Part shown: positions 24,110-35,922 of the stretch, piece by piece | How the letters are laid out: the number at the start of each line of letters is the position of its first letter | Numbering within the stretch: the stretch's first letter is position 1 | The notes under the pieces: model-generated | Told to the model about the DNA's origin: nothing | What the model saw: only the letters and a program-made list of their open reading frames with translations | Databases searched by the model: none | Source of the DNA: Narthecium ossifragum | Lineage: Eukaryota > Streptophyta > Magnoliopsida > Dioscoreales > Nartheciaceae | Direction of reading: 5' to 3' | Assembly (NCBI GenBank): GCA_963920575.1 | Contig: OY986967.1 | Location: forward strand, 5,909,166 to 5,973,165 | DNA: 64,000 nt | Position numbers and translations under genes: made by a program

Positions 24110-24430
24110 GGCCCTATTGGCCGAGCCTTATGTAGACTTTTGGGTGAACCGGGGGAGTCATGTGAGAATCCCCCCCCAAGGGGGGTGGATTATGTGAATC
24201 CAACATCTTGACGGTGGTATTCGCCTTGGGGGCATCTCACTGAGTTGGATGGTCGAGTAAGCAATCCCATAACGCCTGAGTGTGGATCGGGTATATATCT
24301 ACATGTATGTTATTCGCCTTCTATAACACAACACATTTTAAAGCCGTGATGGCAGTGAATCTGTCAGAAAATCCAGGTCAAGCGTGCTTGCCTTGGAGCG
24401 GTCCTGGAATGTGTAACCTACTGGGGAGGA
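24110..24430 (+). mobile_element. TRIM LTR with 5S-rRNA-like promoter (Cassandra-like), copy 1
   Basis: The stretch TTTTAAAGCCGTGATGGCAG (24338) is followed by GGTCAAGCGTGCTTGCC and CCTGGAATGTGTAACCTACT. These resemble the A box and C box of the 5S rRNA internal promoter. The same block occurs at 56690-56790, where it is followed by an LTR end and a primer-binding site. Cassandra TRIM elements are known for 5S sequences in their LTRs. The 3' part is interrupted at about 24430. Confidence 0.55.
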
Positions 24431-24700
24431 TTTGTCACCGACGGATCCCATGAATATGCGGATCCCACGAATCTGCGGGATGGGATCCGCAAAATCCGCT
24501 CCCGCGGATCCCAAATCGGCATCCGCTCGAGAAGAGCGGACGTCGAAATCGAGATCCGCGGACGTCGAAATCGAGATCCGGCCTGTCCCCCCATCCCACG
24601 GATCCCGCCCCGTCCCCCCATCCCGCGGATCCACCAGGATGGGGCAGCGCCAAACGCCCCCTGGGAAGTGCGTCCTGGGATGCATCAATGACGCAGGGAT
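24430..24700. repeat. GC-rich repeat rich in GGATCC/CCGCGGATCC
   Basis: An island of unusually high GC content holds several (C)GCGGATCCC units and an exact 22-bp tandem pair (unit GACGTCGAAATCGAGATCCG plus two bases, about 24539-24582). Minus-strand stretches such as GGGGGACGGGGCGGGATCC resemble hAT end regions, but I cannot define ends. Confidence 0.45.
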
Positions 24701-25073
24701 TGATGTAGTTCATTCTTCATATGTGTCATTTTGAATGTCTAATTGAATGAATAGCTCGGATGTTTAGCCTTGAAGAGGCATGTGTAGTTATTGAGATGTT
24801 TGGTTGATAGCATGCATGATTTGGTTTTCCCTAGATGTGAAATGCTTTGCTTTTAGCATGTACGGTTTGGATATCTCGTATTGTTGGTTTTCCTTAGCAA
24901 ATTAGAATGCTAGAGGACCCTTGGAGGGCATGGATGGTTGTTATACCATGTTTGTGCAAGTCTATGTGGGATGACTTGGAGGTACACTCATGAGGGGCGG
25001 ATGGTTATATGTGAGCTTGGCTTTGCGTAATTTGGATTTTTGTGAACCCTTGATAGGTTGGTAATATTAGTCA

Positions 25074-25521
25074 GGGAAAATTATATTTTTCGTCCCTCAA
25101 CTTTCATTGAAGTAACCTTTAAGTCCCTAATCTTTTATAAGTTTCAATTGGGTCCCTACAGTATCCTTTTCGTCACAATGTGGGACATTGGCCTGACGCC
25201 GTCTCTATTCTTAACGACTTGAGTGTCACGTGACCGCACGTGATAGAAGTTAATGGACTAAAACGTTACTTCAATGAAAGTTAAGGGACTAAAACGTTAC
25301 TTCGATGAAAGTTAAGGGACTAAAATGTTACTTCCATCCGCACGGCATCCATCACGTGCGGTCACGTGACACCTCAGCCGTTAAAAATAGAGACGACGTC
25401 AGGCCGATGTCCTACATTGTGACGAAAAGGATACTGCATGGACCCAATTGAAACTTATAAAAGATTAGGAACTTAAATGTTACTTCGATGAAAGTTGAGA
25501 GACTAAAAAGGTAATTTACCC
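25074..25521. mobile_element. Fold-back MITE of Mutator type (448 bp)
   Basis: Terminal inverted repeats of about 170 bp start GGGAAAATTA at 25074 and end TAATTTACCC at 25521. The 9-bp flanks TATTAGTCA (25065-25073) and TATTAGTTA (25522-25530) match 8 of 9, the duplication length of Mutator elements. The short centre repeats GTTAAGGGACTAAAACGTTA. No coding capacity. Confidence 0.88.
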
Positions 25522-26172
25522 TATTAGTTATGTTATGCTCTATGCCTTAGTAATCTCTTTTATACTTTTATGTAATGCTTAGAACTTTACTATACTTTAT
25601 TATTTGCTCTCTGTTGATATGTTGTATGCTATACTTGACTTGTATGATGAAATGTCATATAGAGACATTTAGCCTAGTTGATTATGGGATCATTCATAAT
25701 TGATTGCATTAGAAGCATTAAGGTTAGGACATGGGCGATGGGTGTAGCACCGATCCGGGGGTCTCGGATAGCCCGGATCTAGCCTTGGGACCAGGGTTTG
25801 GTTAGTTGAGACTTAGGGCGTGATTGTTGTCAGATGATCATCTTTGCTATCATTTAAGCTTGTTTAATAGTCGACCTTAGATCTTGTTATATTTGGAGGT
25901 GTAGAGGTCATGTCGTGGGTGTTTCGGGCTCGGCGTCTGTGGCGTGGGAGTTACACTACACCATGGATCCTACTCCCTCTCTGTGTTGCCCCGTATATTG
26001 AGGTTTGAGGGTGATGCCGGTGGCGGTGCAACGGCGATGTACTTTCCATGTTCATGCTCATCGAGTTGGCCACCTTGTTTTGCCACTAGGGTTGTTGCTC
26101 TATAGAGGAGGAATGGCGGTTGGTATGAGTGAGATACCAGCACTGGGTCCGTTTTCTGGAGTAGGTGGTGTG

Positions 26173-28032
26173 TGATGAGTGTATAAAAGTGCACTCTGAA
26201 CATGACTAAAAGCAGCTTTTTTGCTTAGTTTTCATGATTAATATTGATGATTTCATTCGTATATGTTGCTTCATGAAGTTATTTGTATCATGCAGGAAAT
26301 TAAAGCAAAGATGGGTCTTTAACGCCAAAACTGTACCTTCTCAAAAGAAACCAGTTGATATGTCATATATGGTTGGAAAGCTCTGGAAGTCTAGTTTCCA
26401 GAAGTTTTTACGGTTCGTTATTTGGAGTTTCCTAAAGGAAGATATACTATTTTGAGTACGAGAGGTGCAGACAAAGCAGTTACGGAAGAAGAAGAATGAT
26501 TTGATGCTCAAAGGATCGATCCTTTCTCGTCCACGGATCAATCATTTTATGCTACAGAGAGTTGATAGAGAGCTAGTTTCAAGAAGATCGATCCTTTCCC
26601 CATGAAGATCGATATTAGTCGGGGGAACCCAAATTACAGCAAATGAGGAGAAATACAGTTTCGTCGACTGGGAGGAAAATATTCGTAACATATTATCTGA
26701 AAGTCCAAATATTCTGAAATTTGAATACATGATAGAAGGCTCAGATATCTACAACTTATATGTTGGACATTTAGTGAGATTCTGGATGGTGTGATAGCAG
26801 ATTGGAAGAATAGATGAAGTTAGACAGCTGGAAAACTGTTCTGTCGAAGCTGAGGAGAATATTCGTTAAATATTCTATATAACTCAGAATATTGCGAAAT
26901 CTTCGGGATCTGGTAGAAGACTTCCAAATATACAACTTTCATGTTGAGAAAGTGTCCAAATTCCGGCTGGATTGGACCCAGTTGGGACCGGAATAGGGCT
27001 GCCTTCAGGAAATCCGAGTCCAACTCAACTAAAACCCTAATTTCGGGGTTCCCCTATATATATGCTTATTTAATCCGAAATTTGGGAGGTCCCAATGGGG
27101 TTTTCTACAGAGCTTTGGAGGGGAGAAAAGAAAAGGAGGAAGATGAAGAAATCTCCATCCATGGCCGAGTAATCCACGGGCATGGCGGACGGATGACCTA
27201 GCGAGGATTAGGGTTTCTTCTCCAACGATGGTTCATGTTTTAAATTTTATTGTTAAACTCTTTCCTATGTATTGAATCTTCAAAGTTTATTTTCAGATTA
27301 TAGATCTCTATGTGAATGATTAATATTATGAATCCAGTCATGCTTATTTCATGATCTTATAATCCCATAGTTATCTCTTTTGACTCTCCTACCGAGTCTC
27401 ACCAGACCTTTGCTATGCATTGCCCGTAGTGACAACTGTTATTGTGTATTCTTAGGAATCTAGTAAGACAAGATTGGGGCTCTATCCCATGAAATCTTTG
27501 CTATGCATTGCCGATTGTGAGAGTTGGTATTGTGTATTCTTAGAGATATGTTTAGATGGAGTTAGGGCTTTGTCTCGATGAACTTTTGCTATCTGTTGCC
27601 TGTAGTGACAGCCGGTATCATATATTCTTAGGTTTGGATTGGATGAAGTTAGAATTATAATAAGGAAGAATCAATCGTAGGAAGAGACATTTATGTATTT
27701 TGTTAGGTTTATAATTTCATATCTCCCGGTTAAGGTGATTGTGATGTGAATCCCTTGACTGAGCATCATATGAACCATTGAGAAGAGAAGAACCTAAGTC
27801 CGAATGAAGTGATTCCCGATGCCTAGCCTTATCAAAAGCCTGATATCTTTAGTTAACCTTACATTATTATTAAACCCTATGATCTAATTTAGTTAATTCT
27901 CAAGTTCTCGTTTGTCTTCAATTCATTGTTATTTGTGTTTTGGATATTTTCTACTTGTCTCTCTGTGGGTTCGACCTCTCTTATGTTGTACTGCACCGTG
28001 ACCGCTGTGCGTGACACATTTGAGCGACATCA
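26173..28032 (+). repeat. 5' LTR of element A (1860 bp)
   Basis: It starts TGATGAGTG and ends GCGACATCA, with TGATG/CATCA terminal inversions. The palindrome AAAGGATCGATCCTTT (26510-26525) lies upstream of the TATATATA stretch at 27054. Downstream, TTTGCTATGCATTGCC..TGTGTATTCTTAG units recur three times at about 27409-27630. Confidence 0.9.
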
Positions 28033-28037
28033 AAAAT

Positions 28038-28055
28038 TGGCGCCGTTGCCGGGGA
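28038..28055 (+). other. Primer-binding site, tRNA-Asp (element A)
   Basis: TGGCGCCGTTGCCGGGGA, the classic Athila primer-binding site, lies five bases after the LTR end. Confidence 0.93.
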
Positions 28056-28253
28056 GACGGTTTAGAAAAGCGCAAGAATCAGATTACAGTGATTGTAGAC
28101 ATCGAAGGCGGTAACTTTGTTCCTTTTTCTTTGGATTTTTATTTCTTTTTCCTTAGTTTTCTTTATTATCTTTTTAGTTTTGTTTTGAATTTTCGTTTTA
28201 TTTTTACTTGATGAAAAAAAAAACTGACCAAAAAAAAAATTGAAAAAAAGAGG

Positions 28254-29196
28254 ATGGAAAATGAATTATATCAAGACTATTTGAGATCATGTTCCATGAA
28301 GTCGAGAGATGGAATGTCTCAAACAACTGTTCGTAAGAAAAGTATATACGAATTGAGCTTGGAGAAAAGAATGAGTCATGTTTCTGTCAATGAGTATCTT
28401 CCTAATTATATGATTAACGCATTGAAAACAAAGATTTCATCCTTTGCACAAAAGAATGATGAGACATTATGTGATGCATGGCAGCAATTTAACAGTTTAA
28501 TAGCTTCATGCCCTCAACATGGTTATACTAATTGGCATTTAGTTAGCTATTTTTATTATGGATTAACTGAGTATGATTGTCAAATTCTTGAAACAAGATG
28601 CAAGGGTGAGGTTTTGCAGATTGATCCTGATGAAGCTATGAGGCATTTGGATGAGCTTGTGGAGACGCGCGACTTATACACAGACGGTTCCGGGGCGTTT
28701 GGATGATTATGATGGTCATATCGATGCCAAATCCCACAAGCATCCCAAGGTCGCCTTAACGTCCAGCAGCTATCTGCAACCCAATGAGCCTTTCTACTCT
28801 TATCCTAGTGCTTATGATGATTATGTGCATGATACTTATGTTGTTATTTCCCATGATGTGCATGTTGATGAGCCTAACACGTATGATGCATGTGTCAATG
28901 ACTTTAGTGCTTCTGATGCATACATCCATGATTTTAATGCTTATGGTGCACATGCTCAAGACGTTCATGTTGGTGATGCATATGCACATGATTTTAGCAC
29001 TCCTACGCATGTTCATGATACTAACATTCACTATGCATATGCTCATGATTCCAATGTTAGTAATGCACATGTTCATGCTTCTGATGCTCAAGATGGACAT
29101 GTTTCTGCTCAACTTTCTATGGCAGAAATTTTGGACTTACTTAAGGAGGTAAAACCAAGCCTAATTTTGACTCTTTCATTCTGCAGTTACTTATGA
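28254..29196 (+). pseudogene. gag: Athila Gag fragment with His/Asp-rich tail (element A)
   Basis: The frame from 28254 carries KTKISSFAQKNDETLCDAW, FNSLIASCPQHGY and YFYYGLTEYD, the retrotransposon Gag core of Athila/Tat elements. Its N-terminal part is short and unlike the usual Athila Gag start. A four-base insertion relative to element B at about 28667 shifts the frame. From 28683 the second frame encodes a tail in which His-Asp and Asp-Ala pairs recur (DAYIHDFNAYGAHAQD, then VGDAYAHDF, AYAHDSN). The tail is longer than in element B. No zinc knuckle is visible. The normal pol region does not follow. Confidence 0.8.
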
Positions 29197-29408
29197 AGGA
29201 CGAGGAGAAGGCACACCAACTATGAGAGGTAATCACATCTTTTAACGTGCACGAACTCGGATGGACACATCAATTGGAAGAACAAGAAGTACTCCAGTAC
29301 GGGCCGGTCAGCAACGAGGAAGATCTGGGTGACTACCAAGACCACCATGACCATGTATTCGTTGAACCTCCATCGGCTGAATTTTAAGTCATTCCTTCTA
29401 AGCCACGA

Positions 29409-29819
29409 GGTATATTTCTAGTTTTTATTTCATCTCCTTGGATAGTTAAGAAGAACATGACCTTTATAGATACTTTTAAACTTCGACGGATTTATTTCAG
29501 ATTTTGTGATCTTATCCTTGACCACGAGCATGATGACATTATTGATAGGTCATTGGATGAGTCATTGAAACTTGAGCACAATGATGACACATATTTCTAT
29601 TTGAGAGATCTAGCTATCTAGTTTATTGGTGTTAGAATGCAAAAGCTAGTTCTCCCACTTGTAATATGCCACTTGGATTCACACGATGAATTACCTTTGG
29701 TGATACTACTAAGGTTAACCCTTCAGATCATGGCACTTACTGATTTTGCATATCATCGTGCTAGGGCACGGCCGCCAAGGGCGCGATTAAAAATCCTTGT
29801 CTTATATATAGTAGTTTAG
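29409..29819 (+). pseudogene. Unassigned frame in element A (one internal stop)
   Basis: I do not recognise this product. A plus-strand frame reads GIFLVFISSPWIVKKNMTF, then a charged part (ILDHEHDDIIDRSLDE), a TAG at 29619, and a hydrophobic/basic end finishing at 29819. The first ATG is at 29457. Element B has no counterpart because integrase sequence occupies that region. It may be a remnant of pol or of an env-like frame, or chance coding potential. Confidence 0.3.
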
Positions 29820-30119
29820 TTTGCTCGATTTGCTTTCTTGTATGCTTGAGAATGCTTGAGTTATTTTTATATTGTTTGCTTGCATGTTTGCTTTTGTTTT
29901 CGGTTGTTTTGCTTTTGTTTTTATGTGCTCGAGCAGTCCCTGCCTTCCGTTGGAGATTTTGGCCAGCCATCATTGGGATGAAGATTTCGGCCACCATGAA
30001 GAGCCTTGAGGAGATATTTGCTTAATCTATCAGGTGGCCTTGCTCCTATATCGATATATAATTCCTATCTGTTCTATTTCAAATTTAAACCTACACCCTA
30101 TTTTATTCTATTGCCATAC

Positions 30120-31058
30120 TTAGCACACATTGAGGACAATGTGAATTTTAGGTTGGGGGGTGTAGGCATGCATTGATCTTATGCATGCTACTTTGTGGGT
30201 TTAATAGTGTTGAATTGAGTATGTTGCTAGAAATTGTACATGAGCTGAAATTTTTATGCTTATTATACATGTTGCTTTCAAATAAATTGACCTATATATT
30301 GATTGCATGCGTGATAACCTGAAGGTAGAACATCATGTGATTCACACACGAGCACTTTATGTGCAGTGGCGATTATACTCACCAGAGGAATGAGCATGCT
30401 ATTGTTAATCTAGACATGATTTCAGCATTAGCTAGTGTTGAGTATTGCATGGAGAAAAAAGAAAAGAAAAGAAAAAGTTCTGGAGCTTGATAAAGCTGTG
30501 CCTAAACAATTATTAAGTGATCTACGGAGTAACCGAGTGTTCTTACCTCAGGAAGCGGGGAGCTCGCGTAAAAAGGTAGAACCACTTATAGCTATAAAAA
30601 AAAACTATTAAGTGTTTTGCTAAGTAACTGGGTCTCTGCGCCTTAAGAAGCGGATAGTGCTCGCGTAAAAAGGCAAAGTGTCTGATAGTTGAAAAGAAAA
30701 AGAAAAAGAGAAAGAAAGAGCATGTTGTACTCAAAGTGTGAGGGTTGGATGATTGGTCCTGAAGATAGTAGTGTGTTTGGACTAATGGTGGGTACAAGTT
30801 GTTTCTGTACGTAACATTTATTTGTCACGTCACATGTGTTCTTCTGGATGGTGATTAGCATGTTTGATGTGTAGAAGTTGATTTCATGTGTTGGTAGTAT
30901 GTGTATGAGTATAAGAAGTTTTCGTGCTCTGTATTATATTGAACACTATTGACTTGACAAGGTAGAACTCTTATTATGCATGTCTACACCCATGGCCCAT
31001 TAGTGTGCTTAATTATATTTTATGCGCTTTGAATTGCTAGAGACTAGCAATAAGCTGG
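30120..31058 (+). other. Conserved 3' non-coding region of Athila A with tandem motif
   Basis: The region begins with the Athila hallmark CATTGAGGACAATGTGAATT plus TTGGGGGG, an internal polypurine-like tract, and is collinear with 38491-39421 in element B. Within it, two related units (30508-30604 and 30605-30700) each read CTATTAAGTG..GAGTAAC/AAGTAAC..GAAGCGG..GCTCGCGTAAAAAG. Confidence 0.7.
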
Positions 31059-31069
31059 TTGGGGGGGTG
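31059..31069 (+). other. Polypurine tract of element A
   Basis: TTGGGGGGGTG immediately precedes the 3' LTR start TGATGAGTGC. Confidence 0.8.
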
Positions 31070-31929
31070 TGATGAGTGCATGAAAGTGCACTCTGAACAT
31101 GACTAAGAGCAGCTTATTTGCTTAGTTTTCATGACTAATATTGATGATTTCATTCGTATATGTTGCTTCACGAAGTTATTTGTATCATGCAGGAAATTGA
31201 AGCAAAGATGGGTCTTTAACGCCAAAACTGTACCTTCTCGGAAGAAACCAGTTGATATGTGATATATGGTTGGAAAGCTCTGGAAGTCTAGTTTTCAGAA
31301 GTTTTTACGGTTCGTTATTTAGAGTTTCCTAGAGGAAGATATACTATTTTGAGTACGAGAGGTGCAGACAAAGCAGTTACGGAAGAAGAAGATTGATTTG
31401 ATGCTCAAAGGATCGATCCTTTCTCGTCCACGGATCAATCATTTTATACTACAGAGTGTTGACAGAGAGCTAGTTTCAAGAAGATCGATCCTTTCCCCCA
31501 TGAAGATCAATATTAGTCGGGGCGACCCAAATTACATCAAATGAGGAGAAATACAATTTCGTCGACTTGGAGAAAAATATTCGTAACATATTCTCTGAAA
31601 GTCCAAATATTCTGAAATTTGAATACATGAAAGAAAGCTCAGATATCTACAACTTGTATGTTGGACATTTAGTGAGATTCTGTATGGTGTGATAGCAGAT
31701 TGGAAGAATAGGTGAAGTTAGACAGCTGGAAAACTGTTCTATCGAAGCTGAGGAGAATATTCGTCAAATATTCTATATAACTCAGAATATTGCGAAATCT
31801 TAGGGATCTGGTAGAAGACTTCCAAATATACAACTTTCGTGTTGAGCAAGTGTCCAAATAGGGCTGCCTTCAGGAAATCCAAGTCCAACTCAACTAAAAC
31901 CCTAATTCCGGCTTTATTGGACCCAGTTG
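31070..31929 (+). repeat. 3' LTR of element A, truncated and rearranged
   Basis: It matches 26173 onwards for about 0.8 kb. Near the break, the order of two short blocks is exchanged: the CCGGCT..TTGGACCCAGTTG block, which should precede TAGGGCTGCCTTCAGG, follows it. It then joins CACTA subterminal sequence. Confidence 0.82.
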
Positions 31930-32470
31930 CTACAACGGAACACAACCGCTAGCATTAAGTGTTGCAGCAACTACAACATACCGATGCCAATGCACTAATT
32001 GGCAACACCTAGCGTACGACGACGACAATTACGTATTTTTGAGGAAAATGGGTTCTGGTGCGGTTCAATGGATAGGGTAGCAGTTGGAATCCGTGGCCAG
32101 AGCTTTTTTAGCAACATTTATCTTATGGTTGCTAATGTGCTATTTTCAATGTGGATCGATATCGTTGCTAATTGTGTTACCATAACGTTTTCATAGGTGT
32201 TGCTAATGGTGTATTTGCAACGGTGACGAGAAATGTTGCATTAAGTTCATTCTGCAATGTTGTAAATTTCTTTTGCAACATTTTGCAATTGATGTAAAAT
32301 ATTAATTTGGCAGCGGTGTCCGAATCAATGCTAAATTTAAATTTCGCATCAGTTTATAATTGCTGCTCAAAGTTCATTTGCAACCATTTAGGGTTATTTT
32401 TGCGGTTTGAAACTTATGTAAAAGGTCGTGTCTATTTGCAACAGTTTTGAGCGAATTTTTTCCCTGTACA
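31930..32470. repeat. CACTA subterminal repeats, left
   Basis: Irregular short repeats of the type TTGCAAC, TGTTGCTAAT and GCAACGG recur on both strands, as in the subterminal zones of CACTA elements, where transposase binds. Confidence 0.6.
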
Positions 32471-33934
32471 TTTTTTAACAAAAATCAATCCAAACATTCA
32501 AATAATATTATATAACATTGACACCATGTTATCTAATCATATTTTGGTCATCTGAACGTACTCGATTCTCATTCATAACCCAAAAAATATTTATCATATT
32601 TATGAAATTCACCATAACAAAAATATAAGTACTACTGCTGAGAAGCATTCAGGTTTTTTATAAAACAAGCAGACAAGTTACACCCTTTTTCTCTCACATT
32701 GTCCAACGAGAGCAACCTGTACAACAGGGAAAAAAAATTCAAATGGATGATAATAAAAACAAGCAATCCAATAGTTAGATATAAACATTTAGATTTTGAA
32801 TAACCTTTGAGTGCAAATTTTCTAGAAAGCTGTAGATGGTATGATTATAATAATGATGAGCACTGACATAATAATCAAAGCAAGTAGACTTACGTCAACT
32901 GCATCAGTACCCTTATTAATAAGATCAAACTTAGTCAGCACCCAACTTAATGTCATCTCTCCTGAATTCGAGAAAAACAAACAGAATTCAGAATGATATT
33001 AACTTTTGCTATGGCTAATATACAAGCATAATAATAAGTATTAGCAAATTAATAAGCTATAATAGCTCATCAAATACTAACATAGTGGAGCTCAAGACTG
33101 ACAATTGTGAGGATGTGAACAAGAATGAGACAAATGTTTAGCAAATAAATGGGTTACAGTACTCCCATTACATATAATTGCTAAATCTAAGGAGAAAATC
33201 AAACAAAAAGATATAGTTTCAGACATAACACCTATATACTCATTACAAACATCAAAGTTGCAAGTCGCATTCTACAAGACAAATCAGATCACAATAGGAC
33301 AGATGTAATTTATCAAAAACTAGGAAGTACAGAGAAATACACAAAATTTCTGACGCACGGGAGCACTATAAGTAAGTGGAAAATCTCAGTGGGAATTCTT
33401 CAGCTTACAAAATAAAAACAAAAAGCTTCATGCTGTTAAATAGACAATTGACCTCTCTTTTCAGAAAAGATTCTAAGAAAGAAAGAAACAAATAAAGTAC
33501 ATAAACACATGACTATATCAGAAAGATGAGATCCCTCTTAAGAATTCACACGAATTTGCAACTGTTAGTATCTACATTTTAGTTCTGTATTTGCATGTTA
33601 AATCCCTTCTAAGTAATGCTTTTCTTTTGTGTGCTGACTTTTAAATTTTCTAAGATGAGAATCCATCATCACAACCAGAAGTTTTCAGTCAAACTTGAAT
33701 CTAGGAAAACAAGGGATTAATTAATGGTCCTCAATGGTAGAATTAATCATGTGATCCAAGAAAAAATAAGATGCAAATCATAGAGTAGCAGATCTATAGT
33801 CTAAATCAGAGTACCAACCAGAAGTGACCAAAGAGTGAAGACCCGCATAGAATAGTGGTCCCTCTCATCTATAAATGTCTAAATTGCTGGTTATAAATAT
33901 CAAATTCTGTAAATCAACTATGGAAGGATAAGTT
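32471..33934. other. CACTA 3' region without recognisable coding
   Basis: AT-rich sequence with no frame or motif that I can assign. It is probably untranslated or intron sequence of the second CACTA gene on the minus strand. Confidence 0.4.
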
Positions 33935-34298
33935 TTAAAAGCTTACTCTTGTGGAGTTGTGTATGTCTACGGGGGAATGTGTTTGATCAAGCTCTGATTG
34001 CACAGGAGCACTCGTAGCATCAGTAGGAAGAGGAAAGGCACTGAAATGACCATTAAGCAGTTCCGAAAATAAAACTACTCCATGGACTGTCTGCTGGATT
34101 TGTGATACCATGAGTTTCCACCCACTCATCATTTGAGCCCTCATGGTCCTCGTTTGTTCCAATTCTTCGAAATAGTTATCACATGCTTCAAGAGCCGCAT
34201 CACGAGCATCAATAGCCTCCTTCTCTCTAGAAGTTAAAGTGTCGTTGGATGGTTGTCCCTTAAGGTAGGAAGGGGCCACGCCTTTCCCGGTGAGAGGT
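33935..34298 (-). pseudogene. CACTA second gene (Transposase_24-like), 3' exon
   Basis: The minus strand reads GKGVAPSYLKG, a Ser/Glu-rich stretch and an acidic coiled-coil-like part (ALEACDNYFEELEQTRTMRA). This is the C-terminal part of the CACTA-associated protein of the Transposase_24 (Ptta/En/Spm) family. It starts exactly at the left edge of element B. If B and one target duplication are removed, the reading frame runs on from the exon ending at 41057 (VVKERPGRA), which shows that B split one exon. Confidence 0.75.
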
Positions 34299-35917
34299 TG
34301 ATGAGTGCATGAAAGTGCACTCTGAACAACCTTATAATCATCTCAATTGCTAGATTATTATCCTTAATCAGCATCTTTATTATTATTTTTATACTTTTAT
34401 ATGCTTCACATAGTTGTTTAGAAAATGCAGGAAATTGGGGCTAAAAGAAGCTGAAAAAAGTATATGGATCAATTTCAAAAATTAAGCTGTACCTGCTCAT
34501 GAAGAACCAGATGATGTGTCATATATGGTTAGAAAGCTCTTGAAGTCTAGATTCTGGAGAATTTTACGGTTCGTGATTCCAAGTTTCCTAGAAGAAGTTA
34601 CGGCGATTTTAGTACCGATGACGCAGTCTAAAGGGCAGAACAGAAAATAAGCTGGAAGTCCGATCGATCCGACACCCAGAGTCCGATCGATCGAACTAAG
34701 CAGAAACGTGACAGAACATATATTTTTCAGCCATAAGGGATCCGATCGATCCCTCCATCCCTCTTACGGGGTCCGATCGATCCGACACCCATAGTCCGAT
34801 CGAACGGACTCGGGAATAGCCAAAAACAGCGGATTTTTACGCAACGAATCGATCCAACACCTAAAGTCCGATCGATCCGACTTTCCCAGTGAAGAAAATC
34901 AACGGTTTAGATCTAATCCGTGGAAGGAGAGACTTTGGGGCTATAAATAGGAAACTTAGGGCTAATCAAGGGGGACTTCTTGGACGTTTTTGGAGGCTCT
35001 TTTCTGGACTTTTTCAAGAGGAAGAAGATGAAGGCATCTCCATCCATGGCTGAGTAATCCGCGGGAATGGCGGACGGATGATCTAGCGAGGATTAGGATT
35101 TCTTCTCCAACAATGGTTCATAGTTTTTAATCTTCATTGTTAAACTCTATTCTATGTATTCGATCTTCAAATATTATTTTCAGATTATAGATTTCTATGT
35201 GGATGATTAATATTATGAATCCAGTAATGCTTCTTTCATGATCTTATAATCCTATAGTTATCTCTTTTGTTTCTCCTACTGAGTCTCACGAGTCCTTTGC
35301 TATGCATTGCCCGTAGTGACAACTGGTATTGTGTATTCTTAGGGATCTTGTAAGGCTAGGTTGGGGCTCTATTCCGAGGAATCTTTGCTATGCATTGCCG
35401 ATTGTGAGAGTTGGTATTATGTATTCTTAGAGATCCGGTTAGATAGAGTTAGGGCTTTGTCCCGATGAACTTTTGCTGCGCCTTGCCTGTAGTGACAGCC
35501 GATATCGTGTATTCTTAGGTTTGGTTGGATGAAGTTAGAACTATAAAAAGGAAGAACCAATCGTAGGAAGAGACATTTATATATTCTGTAGGGTTTATAA
35601 TTCCATATCTTCCAGTTAAGGTGATTGGGATGTGAATCTCTTAACTGAGTATTATATGAACCATTGAGAAGAGAAGAACCTAAATCCGAGTGAAGTGAAC
35701 CCTGAAACCTAGCCTTATTCAAATCTTGATTTCTTTCGTTCACTTTATCTTATCATTACATCTTCGATCTATTTTCTTAACTTTTACGCTCTTAATTGTT
35801 TTCGATATATTGTTATCTGTGTTTCTGGATCTTTCTTGCTCGTCTCTCTGTGGGTTCGACCTCTCTTATGTTGTACTGCACCACGACCGCTGTGCGTGAC
35901 ACATTTGAGCGACATCA
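34299..35917 (+). repeat. 5' LTR of element B (1619 bp)
   Basis: TGATGAGTGC to GCGACATCA. TATA box CTATAAATAGG near 34942. Palindrome cluster upstream at 34660-34880 (CCGATCGATCCGA and CCGATCGATCGAA units). Confidence 0.93.
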
Positions 35918-35922
35918 AAAAT

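Larger units (their letters stand above)
23157..26172 (+). mobile_element. Tekay-like LTR remnant (T3), no coding part
   Basis: Blocks around 23245-23390 and 25720-25980 align in order with T1/T2 LTR blocks: TTTGGTAATTTTCCCTTGTG, GAAAGATCC.GAG, and the GGACC(A)GGGTTTGG..GTGTAGAGGTC..TGTCG stretch. It is interrupted by a TRIM (about 24110-24430), a GC-rich repeat (24430-24700) and a MULE-type MITE (25074-25521), and cut at 26173 by Athila element A. Ends are not resolved. AT-rich spacer without features fills 24731-25064 and 25531-25720. Confidence 0.6.
26173..31929 (+). mobile_element. Athila-type element A, internally deleted and 3' truncated
   Basis: 5' LTR (26173-28032), tRNA-Asp primer-binding site, a gag fragment, a short unassigned frame, about 1 kb of conserved non-coding sequence, a G-rich polypurine tract and the first 0.86 kb of the 3' LTR. 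Protease, RT, RNase H and integrase are all absent. The 3' LTR is broken at about 31929 and joined to CACTA sequence, so no target duplication remains. Confidence 0.87.

Noticed and set aside
24340..24430. Functional 5S rRNA gene
   Set aside because: Only about half of the gene resembles 5S and the same context is repeated next to an LTR end and primer-binding site, so a 5S-bearing TRIM is the better reading.
28784..29152. Met-rich plus-strand frame of 122 codons, and the Ile/Met-rich minus-strand frame
   Set aside because: Both are shadows of the His/Asp-rich Gag tail, produced by its repeated GATGCA/CATGAT codons.
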